Source of the DNA: Paraburkholderia sp. ZP32-5
GTDB lineage: Bacteria > Pseudomonadota > Gammaproteobacteria > Burkholderiales > Burkholderiaceae
Assembly: GCF_021390495.1 (NCBI RefSeq)
Contig: NZ_JAJEJP010000001.1
Span: 1,240,001-1,304,000, forward strand
Direction: 5' to 3'
DNA: 64,000 nt
The position numbers were made by a program, and so were the translations under genes. This document shows, one piece after another, positions 8,002-16,761 of the stretch (position 1 is the stretch's first letter; the number at the start of each line of letters is the position of its first letter). The notes below the pieces were generated by a model. It did no database searches. It was not told the origin of the DNA and was given only the letters and a program-made list of their open reading frames with translations.

Positions 8002-9900
8002 GTGGCACAAGAAACCATGAGCTTTCAGGCAGAAGTGAAGCAACTTCTGCAACTGATGATCCATTCGCTGTACAGCAACAAGGAAATCTTTCTGCGCGAG
8101 CTGATCTCGAACGCGTCCGACGCGGCCGACAAGCTGCGCTTCGAAGCGATCGAAAACAGCGCGCTGTACGAAAACGATCCGAACCTGCGGATCCGCGTGT
8201 CGTACGACAAAGCCGCGCGCACCATCACGATCGACGACAACGGCATCGGCATGAGCCGCGACGAAGCGATCTCGAATCTGGGCACGATCGCGCGCTCGGG
8301 CACCAAGGAATTCTTCGGCAAGCTGTCAGGCGATCAGCAGAAGGACGCAGCGCTGATCGGTCAGTTCGGCGTGGGTTTTTACTCGGGCTTTATCGTCGCC
8401 GACAAGATCACCGTCGAAACGCGCCGCGCCGGTTTGCCGGCTTCGGAAGGCGTGCGCTGGGAAAGCGCGGGCGAGGGCGATTTCGCGGTCGAGCAGATCG
8501 AGCGCGCCGCGCGCGGCACGACGATCACGCTGCATCTGCGTGCCGATGAAGACGAACTGCTGTCGTCGTATCGGCTGAAGTCGATCATCCAGAAGTACTC
8601 GGACCACGTCGCGCTGCCGATCCTGATGCAGAAGGAAGAGTGGGACGCGGAAAAGAGCGAGATGGTCCTGAAGGACGAAGACGAGACCGTCAATCAGGCC
8701 AGCGCGCTGTGGACCCGCGCGAAGAACGACATCACCGAAGAGCAGTACAAGCAGTTCTATCAGCACATCTCGCACGATCATCAGGATCCGCTGACGTGGA
8801 CGCATAACCGCGTCGAAGGCCGCAGCGAATATACGCAGCTGCTGTACGTGCCCGCGCACGCGCCGTTCGATCTGTGGAACCGCGAGCAACGCGGCGGCCT
8901 GAAGCTGTACGTGAAGCGCGTGTTCATCATGGACGACGCCGAGCAACTGCTGCCCACGTATCTGCGTTTCGTAAAGGGTGTGGTCGATTCGGCCGATCTG
9001 CCGCTGAACGTATCGCGTGAAATCCTGCAGGAAAGCCGCGACGTGAAGGCGATTCGCGAAGGCGTGAGCAAGCGCGCGCTGTCGATGCTCGAAGAGTTGG
9101 CCAATGCGGATAACGACGCCGACAAGGAAAAGTACGCCGGCTTCTGGAAGGAATTCGGCCAGGTGCTGAAGGAAGGCATCGGCGAAGACTTTGCCAATCG
9201 CGAGCGGATCGCGAAGCTCGTGCGCTTTGCGTCGACGCATACCGGCACCGCCGAACAGACGGTTGCGCTCGCGGACTACGTCGCGCGCATGAAGCCCGAG
9301 CAGACGAAGATCTACTACGTGACCGCCGATACATGGCAGGCCGCGGCGAACAGCCCGCATCTGGAAGTGTTCCGCAAGAAGGGCGTCGAAGTGCTGTTGC
9401 TGACCGATCGCGTCGATGAGTGGATGCTGTCGTACCTCAACGAATTCGACGGCAAGCCGCTGCAAAGCGTCGCGCGTGGCGATCTCGATCTGGGCGCGTT
9501 GAACGACGAGGAAAAAGAGGCGCAGGAGAAGATCGGCGAAGAGTTCAAGCCGCTCGTCGAGAAGATGAAGGAAGCGCTGAAGGACAAGGCGAAGGACGTG
9601 CGTCTGACGTTCCGCCTGACCGATTCGCCGTCGTGCCTCGTGGCCGACGATGGCGAAATGAGCGGCTATCTGCAGCGTATGCTGAAGGCCGCGGGTCAGC
9701 AGGCGCCGGACTTCCATCCGATCCTCGAAGTGAATCCGGAGCACGCACTGGTGAAGGGCTTGCATGCGGACAGCGCGAATTTCGACGACTGGTGCCATCT
9801 GCTGTTCGATCAGGCGATGCTGGCCGAAGGCGGTTCGCTCGAAGATCCGGCGAGCTTCGTGAAGCGGACCAATGCGTTGCTGCTGTCGCGCGCGGGTTGA
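8002..9900 (+). CDS. htpG: Molecular chaperone HtpG (bacterial Hsp90)
   Basis: A 632-residue Hsp90. The GHKL ATPase domain shows [25 protein letters not shown] and [11 protein letters not shown]; the middle domain has [11 protein letters not shown], and the C-terminal dimerisation region is present. The length matches the family. A GTG start at 8002 preceded by GAGAGGAA is favoured because it yields the residues [14 protein letters not shown] expected from other HtpG N-termini; an internal ATG at 8017 would remove five residues. It acts as a cytosolic ATP-dependent folding dimer. It stands alone, followed by a strong terminator. Confidence 0.98.
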   Translation: MAQETMSFQAEVKQLLQLMIHSLYSNKEIFLRELISNASDAADKLRFEAIENSALYENDPNLRIRVSYDKAARTITIDDNGIGMSRDEAISNLGTIARSGTKEFFGKLSGDQQKDAALIGQFGVGFYSGFIVADKITVETRRAGLPASEGVRWESAGEGDFAVEQIERAARGTTITLHLRADEDELLSSYRLKSIIQKYSDHVALPILMQKEEWDAEKSEMVLKDEDETVNQASALWTRAKNDITEEQYKQFYQHISHDHQDPLTWTHNRVEGRSEYTQLLYVPAHAPFDLWNREQRGGLKLYVKRVFIMDDAEQLLPTYLRFVKGVVDSADLPLNVSREILQESRDVKAIREGVSKRALSMLEELANADNDADKEKYAGFWKEFGQVLKEGIGEDFANRERIAKLVRFASTHTGTAEQTVALADYVARMKPEQTKIYYVTADTWQAAANSPHLEVFRKKGVEVLLLTDRVDEWMLSYLNEFDGKPLQSVARGDLDLGALNDEEKEAQEKIGEEFKPLVEKMKEALKDKAKDVRLTFRLTDSPSCLVADDGEMSGYLQRMLKAAGQQAPDFHPILEVNPEHALVKGLHADSANFDDWCHLLFDQAMLAEGGSLEDPASFVKRTNALLLSRAG

Positions 9901-9969
9901 ATGCCGGTTTGAGTTCGAGTCTGCGTGACGGGCGTCGTTGTCGTCGTGACGCTCGTTACTGACGAGTTG

Positions 9970-10000
9970 AAAAAAGCGCTGCTTCGGCAGCGTTTTTTTT
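9970..10000 (+). terminator. Rho-independent terminator of htpG
   Basis: CGCTGC-TTCG-GCAGCG (9977-9992) with a stable UUCG loop, flanked by A-run and followed by eight T residues (9993-10000). Confidence 0.93.
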
Positions 10001-10079
10001 GCACATCGCGCGCACAACGGGTCGGATTGCGTTGCGCGATAGCGAGTCGCGGCGACCAAACCCCGACCAACCACGCCGC

Positions 10080-10085
10080 TATAAT
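10080..10085 (+). promoter_or_regulatory. -10 element directly upstream of ubiC
   Basis: A perfect TATAAT ends 9 bases before the ubiC ATG, so transcription would begin within about two bases of the start codon. No clear -35 hexamer was found at 16-18 bases upstream. Confidence 0.5.
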
Positions 10086-10093
10086 CCGACACC

Positions 10094-10810
10094 ATGCCTA
10101 TCCGTTTCGATCCCGCCGATACTCATTGGCGCGTTGCCTCCTCGCCCAGCTGCAGTGCTGCCCAGAAAGACTGGTTGACCCGTGGTGGTTCGCTGACCGC
10201 GCACTTGCGCGCGCTCGGCGCGGTCACGGTGCGCGTCACGCGCGAGACCGTCGCGCTGCCATGGCCCGACGAAGCCGCCCCGCTCGGACTTGCTCCGCGC
10301 GCGCCGGTGTGGGTGCGCGAGGTGGTGCTGTCGGTGGATGGCGTGCCGTTCGTCGCCGCGCATAGCGTGACGCCGCGCGCGGCCAGCGCCGGCGTGTGGC
10401 AGGCGACGCGGCGGCTGCGAACGCGACCGTTGGCGGAACTGCTGTATAGCGATAGCAGCGTCGCGCGCTCGTCGCTGGTGAGCCGGCGGGTCGGGGCGCG
10501 GCATCCGTTGTATCGGCTGGCCGTGCGTGAGCTTGCGGGCGACAACATTCCTCATGTTCTCGTCGCGCGCCGCTCGGTGTTCGAGCGTCACGGAGAGCCG
10601 TTGATGGTGACCGAATGCATGCTGCCGGCGTTGTGGGAGCATCTGGCTTCGATTTCGATGCGCGGGGCTGGAGCTGCGCAGAAGACAGGTGTCAATGCGG
10701 ACCACGTCGCGCATGCGCATGCACGCATACGTGAGCACGGTCGTCCGCTCGAGCACACCGCATCGCGCGCGCATGCCGCGTCGCGCAGCGCCGACGACAG
10801 GAGCCGCTGA
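10094..10810 (+). CDS. ubiC: Chorismate lyase
   Basis: A 238-residue UbiC, the enzyme that splits chorismate into 4-hydroxybenzoate and pyruvate at the start of ubiquinone synthesis in the cytosol. WVREVVL supplies the conserved arginine and MVTECMLP the conserved glutamate; SLTAHLRAL is the typical N-terminal helix. The core ends near residue 190, and the last 45 residues are a low-complexity His/Arg/Ala tail not found in short homologues. The stop TGA overlaps the next start by one base (TGATG), which implies translational coupling. There is hardly any leader between the TATAAT and the ATG. Confidence 0.92.
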   Translation: MPIRFDPADTHWRVASSPSCSAAQKDWLTRGGSLTAHLRALGAVTVRVTRETVALPWPDEAAPLGLAPRAPVWVREVVLSVDGVPFVAAHSVTPRAASAGVWQATRRLRTRPLAELLYSDSSVARSSLVSRRVGARHPLYRLAVRELAGDNIPHVLVARRSVFERHGEPLMVTECMLPALWEHLASISMRGAGAAQKTGVNADHVAHAHARIREHGRPLEHTASRAHAASRSADDRSR

Positions 10811-11286
10811 TGTTGCGCGGCTTTCCGCCGGTTATCGCGGCCAATACGCACACGCTGATTCTGGGCAGCTTTCCCGGCGAGGCATCGTTGGCCGCGACGC
10901 AGTATTACGCGCATCCGCGCAACCAGTTCTGGCGTCTTCTCGGCGCGGTGCTGGACGAGCCCGCGCTGCACGAATTGCGCTACGAAGAGCGCCTTGCTTG
11001 CGTACTGACACACGGGATCGGCATCTGGGATGTGCTGGATGCGTGCCACCGTCAGGGCAGCCTCGACTCGGCGATCCGTCATGCACAGCCGAACGACTTC
11101 GCGTCGCTGCGCGAGCATGCGCCGGTGCTGAAGAAGGTCTGCTTCAACGGCAAGACGGCGGGGCGCTTTGCGCCGGTCATCGGCGCGGCAGGCTATCAAA
11201 CGCTCGTGTTGCCGTCGTCGAGTCCGGCGCATGCCGCGCTCTCTTTCGAGCAGAAGCTGCTGGTGTGGCGCGAGATTGTCTGCTGA
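10810..11286 (+). CDS. DNA-deoxyinosine (hypoxanthine) glycosylase, MUG-like UDG superfamily
   Basis: A 158-residue uracil-DNA-glycosylase-fold protein. LILGSFPGEAS (motif 1), YYAHPRNQFW and the C-terminal LPSSSPAH (motif 2) match the family 6 hypoxanthine-DNA glycosylases, which remove deaminated adenine from DNA. Family 6 motif 1 carries Asn/Ser variants instead of the uracil-excision residues of UNG. The start overlaps the ubiC stop, so it is coupled to ubiC, although a functional link between quinone synthesis and base excision is not obvious. Confidence 0.85.
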   Translation: MLRGFPPVIAANTHTLILGSFPGEASLAATQYYAHPRNQFWRLLGAVLDEPALHELRYEERLACVLTHGIGIWDVLDACHRQGSLDSAIRHAQPNDFASLREHAPVLKKVCFNGKTAGRFAPVIGAAGYQTLVLPSSSPAHAALSFEQKLLVWREIVC

Positions 11287-11365
11287 GCGCGACGCACAGC
11301 AAGATCGTCTCGCCGATCGCGACTCTTCGCTAAGGCAGAACTGTCAGCCTGCCATGCGCCCGCCG

Positions 11366-11860
11366 TCAAAGCGCCAATGCAAGAAACTGCGTCCCCTCAA
11401 CCGGATTGGCGTAATACGGCGCGATTTCGACGAACCCCAAGCGCTGGTAAAGGCGCCGCGCGAACGCGGTTTGCGGCACCGAGTCGAGCACCAGTGTCGT
11501 GAAGCCCAATGATTTCGCCTTGCGGATCACCGACGTCATCAGCGTTTCGCCGAGACTCATCCCTCTGAATGCATCGCGAACGAAGAGCCGCTTGACTTCG
11601 GCGGTCTGCGCGTCATGGCGCAGCAGCCCCGCGCAGCCGGCGAGTTCGCCGCCGGCATCGGCGACGAAGAACATGCCGGATGGCAACGTATAGACCTGTT
11701 CGAACGCGTCCATTTCGGCTTCGAAGCCACGGTACGACAGATCCAGATCCAGCCACGCGACGTACTCGCGGATCACCGCGACGAGCTTGCGCGTATCGGC
11801 GGGGAAAACGGCTTCGCGCACGACCGGCAGCGGCATTTGCAGTGTGGCTGTCAGATCCAT
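11366..11860 (-). CDS. GNAT family N-acetyltransferase
   Basis: A 164-residue GNAT protein. VKRLFVRDAFRGMSLGETLM is the acetyl-CoA pyrophosphate-binding motif A region, followed by LVLDSVPQTAFARRLYQRLGF, the usual C-terminal half. Substrate unknown. The start lies inside the end of the cupin gene (10-base overlap), so the two are probably co-translated. Confidence 0.88.
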   Translation of the reverse strand: MDLTATLQMPLPVVREAVFPADTRKLVAVIREYVAWLDLDLSYRGFEAEMDAFEQVYTLPSGMFFVADAGGELAGCAGLLRHDAQTAEVKRLFVRDAFRGMSLGETLMTSVIRKAKSLGFTTLVLDSVPQTAFARRLYQRLGFVEIAPYYANPVEGTQFLALAL

Positions 11861-12252
11861 ACGTCGTTTTCGGCGGTTCTTTCGTTGGTCGAATCGCCGG
11901 TGTTGACGACGCCGCGCGGCTCGATCAGCAGCAGCTTCACTTCGGATTCGGCATACGGCTTGTGCTCGACGCCCCGTGGAACCACCGCCATTTCTCCGGC
12001 GGCCAGTTCGATCGAGCGGTCGCGGAAGTCGATGCGCAAGCGGCCTTCGAGGACGATGAAGGTTTCGTCGGTGTCGGCATGCCGGTGCCAGACGAAATCG
12101 CCGGAAATTTTCACGACCTTGAACTGGTAGTCGTTCATTTCGGCAACCACGCGCGGCTGCCAGTGGTCGTTGATCTGACGGGTCTTGTCGAGCAGGTTGA
12201 TCGTTTTGTATTGGCCGCGTTGCTCGGGTGTCGGCTGGGAATCGCTATGCAT
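11851..12252 (-). CDS. Small cupin-domain protein
   Basis: A 133-residue single-domain cupin. Motif 1 is WHRHADTDETFIVLEGRLRI (His-x-His...Glu metal ligands), and motif 2 is around MAVVPRGVEHKPYA with the fourth ligand His. It resembles small cupins annotated as mannose-6-phosphate isomerase-like, but catalysis is not established. It precedes the GNAT gene with overlapping reading frames and follows an AraC regulator on the same strand 81 bases away. Confidence 0.88.
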   Translation of the reverse strand: MHSDSQPTPEQRGQYKTINLLDKTRQINDHWQPRVVAEMNDYQFKVVKISGDFVWHRHADTDETFIVLEGRLRIDFRDRSIELAAGEMAVVPRGVEHKPYAESEVKLLLIEPRGVVNTGDSTNERTAENDVWI

Positions 12253-12333
12253 GATGGCTCCGTTCGGGTGATACCTGCAACAGAGCTTAGTGCCGCCGCC
12301 GACGCGTGTCTTGAACGATCGTGCAAGCCTGCG

Positions 12334-13161
12334 CTAGCCGGTGCGCGCGCCGTTCATCATCGCGAGCCAACGCGCGGGCGGAATTCCGTACGCGTGGCGA
12401 AAATGCCGGGTCATGTGGCTCTGGTCGGCGAAGCCGGCGGCCGCAGCAGCATCCACGAGCGACACGCCGTGCAGCATCATCGCGCGCGCTGCTTCGAGCC
12501 GGCGCATCACCAGGTAGTGATAGGGACTGGTGCCGTAAAACGTCCGGAAATCGCGCGACAGGCTCCAGCGGTCCTGTCCGCTCACGGCGGCAAGCTCTTC
12601 CAGCGTGACGGCGCGGGTGCTCGAAGCGTGCAGATATTCCCGTGCGCGCCGCGCCGCGGCGAAATCCGCGGACTTGCGCACGGTTCGTGCGCTCGATGCG
12701 CTATCCAGTGCCAGCGCGAGGCCGGCGAGCGCGTCGTCGCGTTCGAGCGGCTCGGCATCGCCGCGCATCTGGCGCAGCGCGGCCTGCGTCGCTTCAAGGA
12801 GCCGCGGATCGTTCGTCACGCCTCCTTCGACGAAGGGCAGCGGCCGGCCTCCGAGCACGTCCTGAATCGCGGCAGGCTGCACGTAAATCATCTGATAGCG
12901 GAATCCCTCTTGCGTGCCGGCCTGACCGTCGTGCAGTTCGTCGGGATGCAGCACCATCGTCTGTCCGGGCAGGCTCGCGCGCAGGCCGCGCCGGTAGTGG
13001 AAGCACTGAACGCCGGCGAGGGTCAGGCCGATCGCATAGGTGTCGTGCCGATGCATGGAGTACGCGTTGCCGTGGAAAAAGGCTTCGATGCGTTCGACTC
13101 CACTGCTGGATTCCGAACGGGAAATCCAGTCGGATTGCAGTTGCTTGATGTCGCCGTTCAT
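12334..13161 (-). CDS. AraC family transcriptional regulator with N-terminal cupin sensor
   Basis: A 275-residue regulator. Residues 1-150 resemble the AraC ligand-binding cupin (FFHGNAYSMHRHDTYAIG, TMVLHPDELHDG). Residues 165-270 hold the two AraC helix-turn-helices: LEELAAVSGQDRWSLSRDF, and VDAAAAAGFADQSHMTRHF followed by GIPPARWL. It is on the same strand as, and directly upstream of, the cupin and GNAT genes, and likely controls them. Ligand unknown. Confidence 0.92.
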   Translation of the reverse strand: MNGDIKQLQSDWISRSESSSGVERIEAFFHGNAYSMHRHDTYAIGLTLAGVQCFHYRRGLRASLPGQTMVLHPDELHDGQAGTQEGFRYQMIYVQPAAIQDVLGGRPLPFVEGGVTNDPRLLEATQAALRQMRGDAEPLERDDALAGLALALDSASSARTVRKSADFAAARRAREYLHASSTRAVTLEELAAVSGQDRWSLSRDFRTFYGTSPYHYLVMRRLEAARAMMLHGVSLVDAAAAAGFADQSHMTRHFRHAYGIPPARWLAMMNGARTG

Positions 13162-13324
13162 GACGCTCTCCGGCCTCTCTGGCTGATTGGCGGAAAATTT
13201 CGAGATAGGGGGATTGTACCGAGGCGAAACGTTTGCGCGCCTGGCGTGCGCGATAGCTCGACGAAAGTCGGCTTTGGGTTGCCGTCACCGCATCCGGAGC
13301 CCGGATTCGGCTTGGCGTTTGTCG

Positions 13325-14035
13325 TCAGCGGGCGCCGACGACCCGGTCGCGGCCGGTGCGTTTGGCGACGTACAAGGCTTCGTCGGCGAGGCGATAGGCT
13401 TCGTCGTAGCTCGCGCCGCACGCGTTCCAGCTGACGCCGAAACTGGCCGTGACCTGGCCGGCCGATAGCGAGCCGAAGGCCTTCTGGGCGATGTGCAGAC
13501 GCACGCGCTCGGCCACCTTGACGCCTTCGGCCAGATCGATACCCGGCAGCAGCACGGCGAATTCCTCGCCACCGAGGCGGCCGAATATCGCGGTCTCGCC
13601 CAATGCCTGCCTCAGACAGTCGACCAGCTCGCAGATCACCATATCGCCGACCGGATGGCCGAAGGTGTCGTTGATGCGCTTGAAGTTGTCGATGTCGAGG
13701 ATCACGACGGCGAGACTGTCGCGAGTCAGTATGGCCGTGGCCTGCTCGATGACGGCACCGCGATTGAGCGCGCGAGTCAGGCTGTCGTGCCGGACGCGGA
13801 AGCCCAATTCCTGCGCGAGCTCCTGCAGCCGCTGATTGAGCCGGTTCATTTCCAGCTCTTCGCGATCGCTGCGACGGATCAGCCGGCGCGTTTCGCGCAT
13901 CAGCCGTTCGTAGTGCCCGATCAGTTGGCCGAGGGCGTCGCGGTAACCCGTCGCGCCGGCCTCGGTGTCGTCGAATACCACTCTGGCGCTAGCCAGGATC
14001 TTGCTCTCAAACTCGAAAAGATCGGTTTCCGCCAT
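13325..14035 (-). CDS. siaD: Diguanylate cyclase SiaD
   Basis: A 236-residue cytosolic protein. The N-terminal helical part (1-85) is likely coiled coil; residues 90-236 form a GGDEF domain with GRLGGEEFAVLLPG as the active-site loop and LAVVILDIDNFKRIND as the metal/substrate strand. No RxxD inhibitory site precedes GGEEF (Gly and Ala occupy those positions), so product feedback through this site is unlikely. As the last gene of siaABCD it matches SiaD, whose cyclase activity in Pseudomonas aeruginosa is stimulated by binding of SiaC. It starts 6 bases after siaC. Confidence 0.9.
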   Translation of the reverse strand: MAETDLFEFESKILASARVVFDDTEAGATGYRDALGQLIGHYERLMRETRRLIRRSDREELEMNRLNQRLQELAQELGFRVRHDSLTRALNRGAVIEQATAILTRDSLAVVILDIDNFKRINDTFGHPVGDMVICELVDCLRQALGETAIFGRLGGEEFAVLLPGIDLAEGVKVAERVRLHIAQKAFGSLSAGQVTASFGVSWNACGASYDEAYRLADEALYVAKRTGRDRVVGAR

Positions 14036-14041
14036 GGAAAT

Positions 14042-14434
14042 TCAGCCGCTCGTGGTTGCGTGGCTAACAAACTCGATGTTGTCGAAATCGGCATGCAACT
14101 CCTGGCCGAACTCCAGCATGGTTTCGTCGTCGACATCGTGGAACCAGTTCAGCAGGATCCGGTTGCCGTTCTGCGCAGCCTCGTTGAGCGCATCGAACAT
14201 GCTGAACAGCATCTTGGTACTGGAGCTGTTGAAGTACGTCAGCGCCACGTTGACCGTCACGCTGGCCGACGTGCAAATGCCAAGATATTCGCGTAGCCGG
14301 GAAATCACTTCGCCGTAGAACATCGCGGCGTTTTCAGGATACGACTCGCCTTTCAGCGATAAGGTATGCCGCTCGAAATCGAAATTCACCTCCGGCGAGG
14401 TCGGGGTGGCGGCAAGTAGGAGGTTCTGCATCAC
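14042..14434 (-). CDS. siaC: SiaC family regulatory phosphoprotein (DUF1987)
   Basis: A 130-residue DUF1987 protein. ESYPENAAMFYGEVISRLREY (30-50) and NVALTYFNSSSTKML (62-75) are family hallmarks; the phosphorylated Thr of P. aeruginosa SiaC lies in this second region, and Thr66, Ser70-72 and Thr73 are the local candidates. In Pseudomonas, unphosphorylated SiaC activates the diguanylate cyclase SiaD, the SiaB kinase phosphorylates SiaC and the SiaA phosphatase reverses this. The gene order siaA-B-C-D is fully preserved here. Confidence 0.92.
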   Translation of the reverse strand: MMQNLLLAATPTSPEVNFDFERHTLSLKGESYPENAAMFYGEVISRLREYLGICTSASVTVNVALTYFNSSSTKMLFSMFDALNEAAQNGNRILLNWFHDVDDETMLEFGQELHADFDNIEFVSHATTSG

Positions 14435-14454
14435 ATCTCTCGATTTGAATTCAC

Positions 14455-15024
14455 TCAGATGATGGCCGTCAGGAAAAACATGGTCGTCGCGGAATTCGCG
14501 GCGATCGGCAGGAAGTTGTATTCCAGTGGCGCACTGGCATCACGGGCCATGGTCAGAAAACCGAGGCCCGCGCCCTTGCTGTGTTCTGGTGTTTCGGCGC
14601 GCAACGTTTCCTTGTACGCGTGCTTGATTTCTTCCAGCGTCATATGGCGCAGCGGCTCCAGCGTTTCGCGCAGATGCTCGACGCGCGACGTATCCACGGG
14701 ATTTGAACACATCAACCGGTGCTGGCCATCGACGAGGCTGATGCACACCGAACCGTGGCGCAACTGGTTGTCGTTCTGGTCTTCGGCGGTCAACGAATCC
14801 GACGAATAGTGGACGATGTTCTGGGCCATCTCCACGAAGGAGGAGAACAGCTTGCGGCGCTTCACGTTATCGACACCAGAGGCCGTCAATTGTAACCGTA
14901 CCGCGTCCGACATCGCTGCAATGATGTTCTGCGAGAAATAGCCGACGTAGTAGAAGATCACCCGATGTTTGCGAGCGGTGTCGAAGAAAGCTTGATAGTC
15001 GGTATCGATTGCGGCGTTGGTCAT
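14455..15024 (-). CDS. siaB: SiaB family protein kinase
   Basis: A 189-residue GHKL-fold protein. FSSFVEMAQNIVHYS resembles the N-box and EHSKGAGLGFLTMARD the glycine-rich lid, as in SiaB-type serine/threonine kinases and anti-sigma-like switch kinases. It is expected to phosphorylate SiaC. The ATG at 15024 is preferred to an upstream in-frame ATG because it sits one base after the siaA stop (TGA-T-ATG), which gives tight coupling and the family N-terminus MTNAAIDTDYQAFF. Confidence 0.9.
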   Translation of the reverse strand: MTNAAIDTDYQAFFDTARKHRVIFYYVGYFSQNIIAAMSDAVRLQLTASGVDNVKRRKLFSSFVEMAQNIVHYSSDSLTAEDQNDNQLRHGSVCISLVDGQHRLMCSNPVDTSRVEHLRETLEPLRHMTLEEIKHAYKETLRAETPEHSKGAGLGFLTMARDASAPLEYNFLPIAANSATTMFFLTAII

Positions 15025-15025
15025 A

Positions 15026-16264
15026 TCAGGATTCCAGAACGCGAAAACAGAAAACGGTGAGATCATCGCGGCGGCGTTGATCACCCTTCCAGAGGTGGTA
15101 TTGATCGAGCACGGCCCGGCTCAGCGAGGCCGCCGGCGCATCGCGGTTGGCAACGATCGCGTCGCGGATGCGGCGCTTGCCGAAGGCGATCTCCTTGGGG
15201 CCGCCGATCTGGTCGACCAGTCCGTCGGTGCTGGCGAAGATCACGGTGCCCACGTGAGTCTGGATCGTATGGTTGGCCCACACGAAATCCATGTCGCTGT
15301 CGACATAGCCGACCCCCGCGCGCTCGCCGTCGACGGTGCCGATCGCGGCCTCATCGGGGTGCAGCACGAACAGCCAGCTGCGGGCGCCGGCGAAGGTCAG
15401 GCGCTTGGTGGCATTGTCGAACCAGAAAAAAGCGGCGTCCATGCCGTCGTCGGACTCGGGGGTTTCGGCGCTGCCTTCGAACTGGCCGAGCATCTGTTTG
15501 ATGCCGCGGTTGACCGCCATCAGCAGCGCGGCGGGGTCGCGCGGCCCTTGCCGCTCCAGCGCCTGGCCGAGAATCGACGACGATATCAGCGTCATGAAGG
15601 CGCCCGGTACGCCATGGCCGGTGCAATCGGCGACCGCGGCGAACCAGCCATCGTCGAAACTGGCGAAGTGGTAGAAGTCGCCGCCCACCACGTCGCGCGG
15701 CTCCCACACCAGGTTCGCGTCGGGCAGCGTCCGCGCCAGCGCGCTGCGCGAGGTGCGCAGCATCGCGCGCTGGATATTGCTGGCGTAGTCGATGCTGTGC
15801 ATGATCTGCCGGTTGCGCTCGGCCTGCGTATCGGCCACGAGGCGCATCAGATGCAGACCCAGTCCGATGCCCAGATAGCGACCCTCGCGCGCGATGATGA
15901 AGCCGTCGGACAGCGCCTTTTCACCGAACTCGACCGCCTTGAACGTCAGCGCCTCCAGACTCGTGGCGGCGTCGACCACCAGCGGCTCCTTGTCCATGAA
16001 GGCGATGCAGCTCTTGCGGTTATAGAGTTCCTGATAGAACGGCTTGCTGATCTGCGACATGAAGATCGAGCGGTTGATCAGGCCGATCGGCCGTCCGTTC
16101 TCGGTCACCGGTAGCGTGGCCATGTCCCGGTGCCGGTTGAAGACGTCGTTTACGTCCTGATTGGTCTGCTCGCTGGTCACCGATGGAACCGGGATACACA
16201 GGTCCTCGGCGCATGGTTGTCGGAAGCGGGGGCGCCCCGAGGTTTCTGCGAGCGTCTGAGACAT
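15026..16264 (-). CDS. siaA: SiaA-type PP2C/SpoIIE phosphatase with CBS-domain pair
   Basis: A 412-residue protein. Residues 20-140 look like a CBS pair (LPVTENGRPIGLINRSIF; DGFIIAREGRYLGIG). Residues 155-412 are a SpoIIE/PP2C phosphatase with metal-binding DVVGGDFYHF, AVADCTGHGVPGAFM, FASTDGLVDQ and the final RRDDLTVFCFR. By position it is SiaA, which dephosphorylates SiaC. Pseudomonas SiaA is membrane-bound with a HAMP and an extracytoplasmic sensor; here I see no transmembrane segment, so the input is probably a cytosolic adenylate or similar ligand bound by the CBS pair. Confidence 0.85.
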   Translation of the reverse strand: MSQTLAETSGRPRFRQPCAEDLCIPVPSVTSEQTNQDVNDVFNRHRDMATLPVTENGRPIGLINRSIFMSQISKPFYQELYNRKSCIAFMDKEPLVVDAATSLEALTFKAVEFGEKALSDGFIIAREGRYLGIGLGLHLMRLVADTQAERNRQIMHSIDYASNIQRAMLRTSRSALARTLPDANLVWEPRDVVGGDFYHFASFDDGWFAAVADCTGHGVPGAFMTLISSSILGQALERQGPRDPAALLMAVNRGIKQMLGQFEGSAETPESDDGMDAAFFWFDNATKRLTFAGARSWLFVLHPDEAAIGTVDGERAGVGYVDSDMDFVWANHTIQTHVGTVIFASTDGLVDQIGGPKEIAFGKRRIRDAIVANRDAPAASLSRAVLDQYHLWKGDQRRRDDLTVFCFRVLES

Positions 16265-16761
16265 GGCGATGCTCTTTCTCGATCAAAAATGGCGCTCGAT
16301 CTTAGTCGATAGTAATGTCAATTGCGTGAATGCCGGCTGCCGCTTCGGGTCGAACGGTGCCCTTGGGCACGAATTCATCCATGCGTGCCACGCGTTCGAG
16401 CCGCACGTTCGTTCACATTGAAGCACATCAGCGGGCGTCATCGCCAGACCTGCCGGGACTTACGCCTGCACTCGCGCTAGTGCCGGACACGCGCGCGGCG
16501 CGCTCGCGCGACACCTCGACGGTACGGCAAACCCCGCTTTTCCGCGCCCCCAAAAATGAGGCAGAATCGGATCGTGCTATCCGCTGTGCGAAGCAGGCCG
16601 TCTCGTTCGCCATCCGGTTCCGCCTTCGTGAACCGCGGCCGGCGGCGCCCGTGCCGCACACCGGTTCCGCGCCCGTGTCGCCCGATCCTGATCGACGCCT
16701 ACGCATCCCTCCCGGCTCACGCTTGCGGGATGCCTCCCAACTGCCTGCCCAGAGGCCAGCA
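16265..16761. other. Divergent intergenic region between siaA and icd
   Basis: About 500 bases with no convincing gene. TTGACA occurs on the minus strand near 16310 but has no -10 at a normal distance. Open frames that extend the icd frame upstream to 16330 encode a low-complexity Arg/Pro-rich stretch that is not part of the enzyme. Confidence 0.6.

Noticed and set aside
16290..16320. TTGACA hexamer upstream of siaA
   Set aside because: No -10 hexamer at 15-19 bases; not listed as a promoter.
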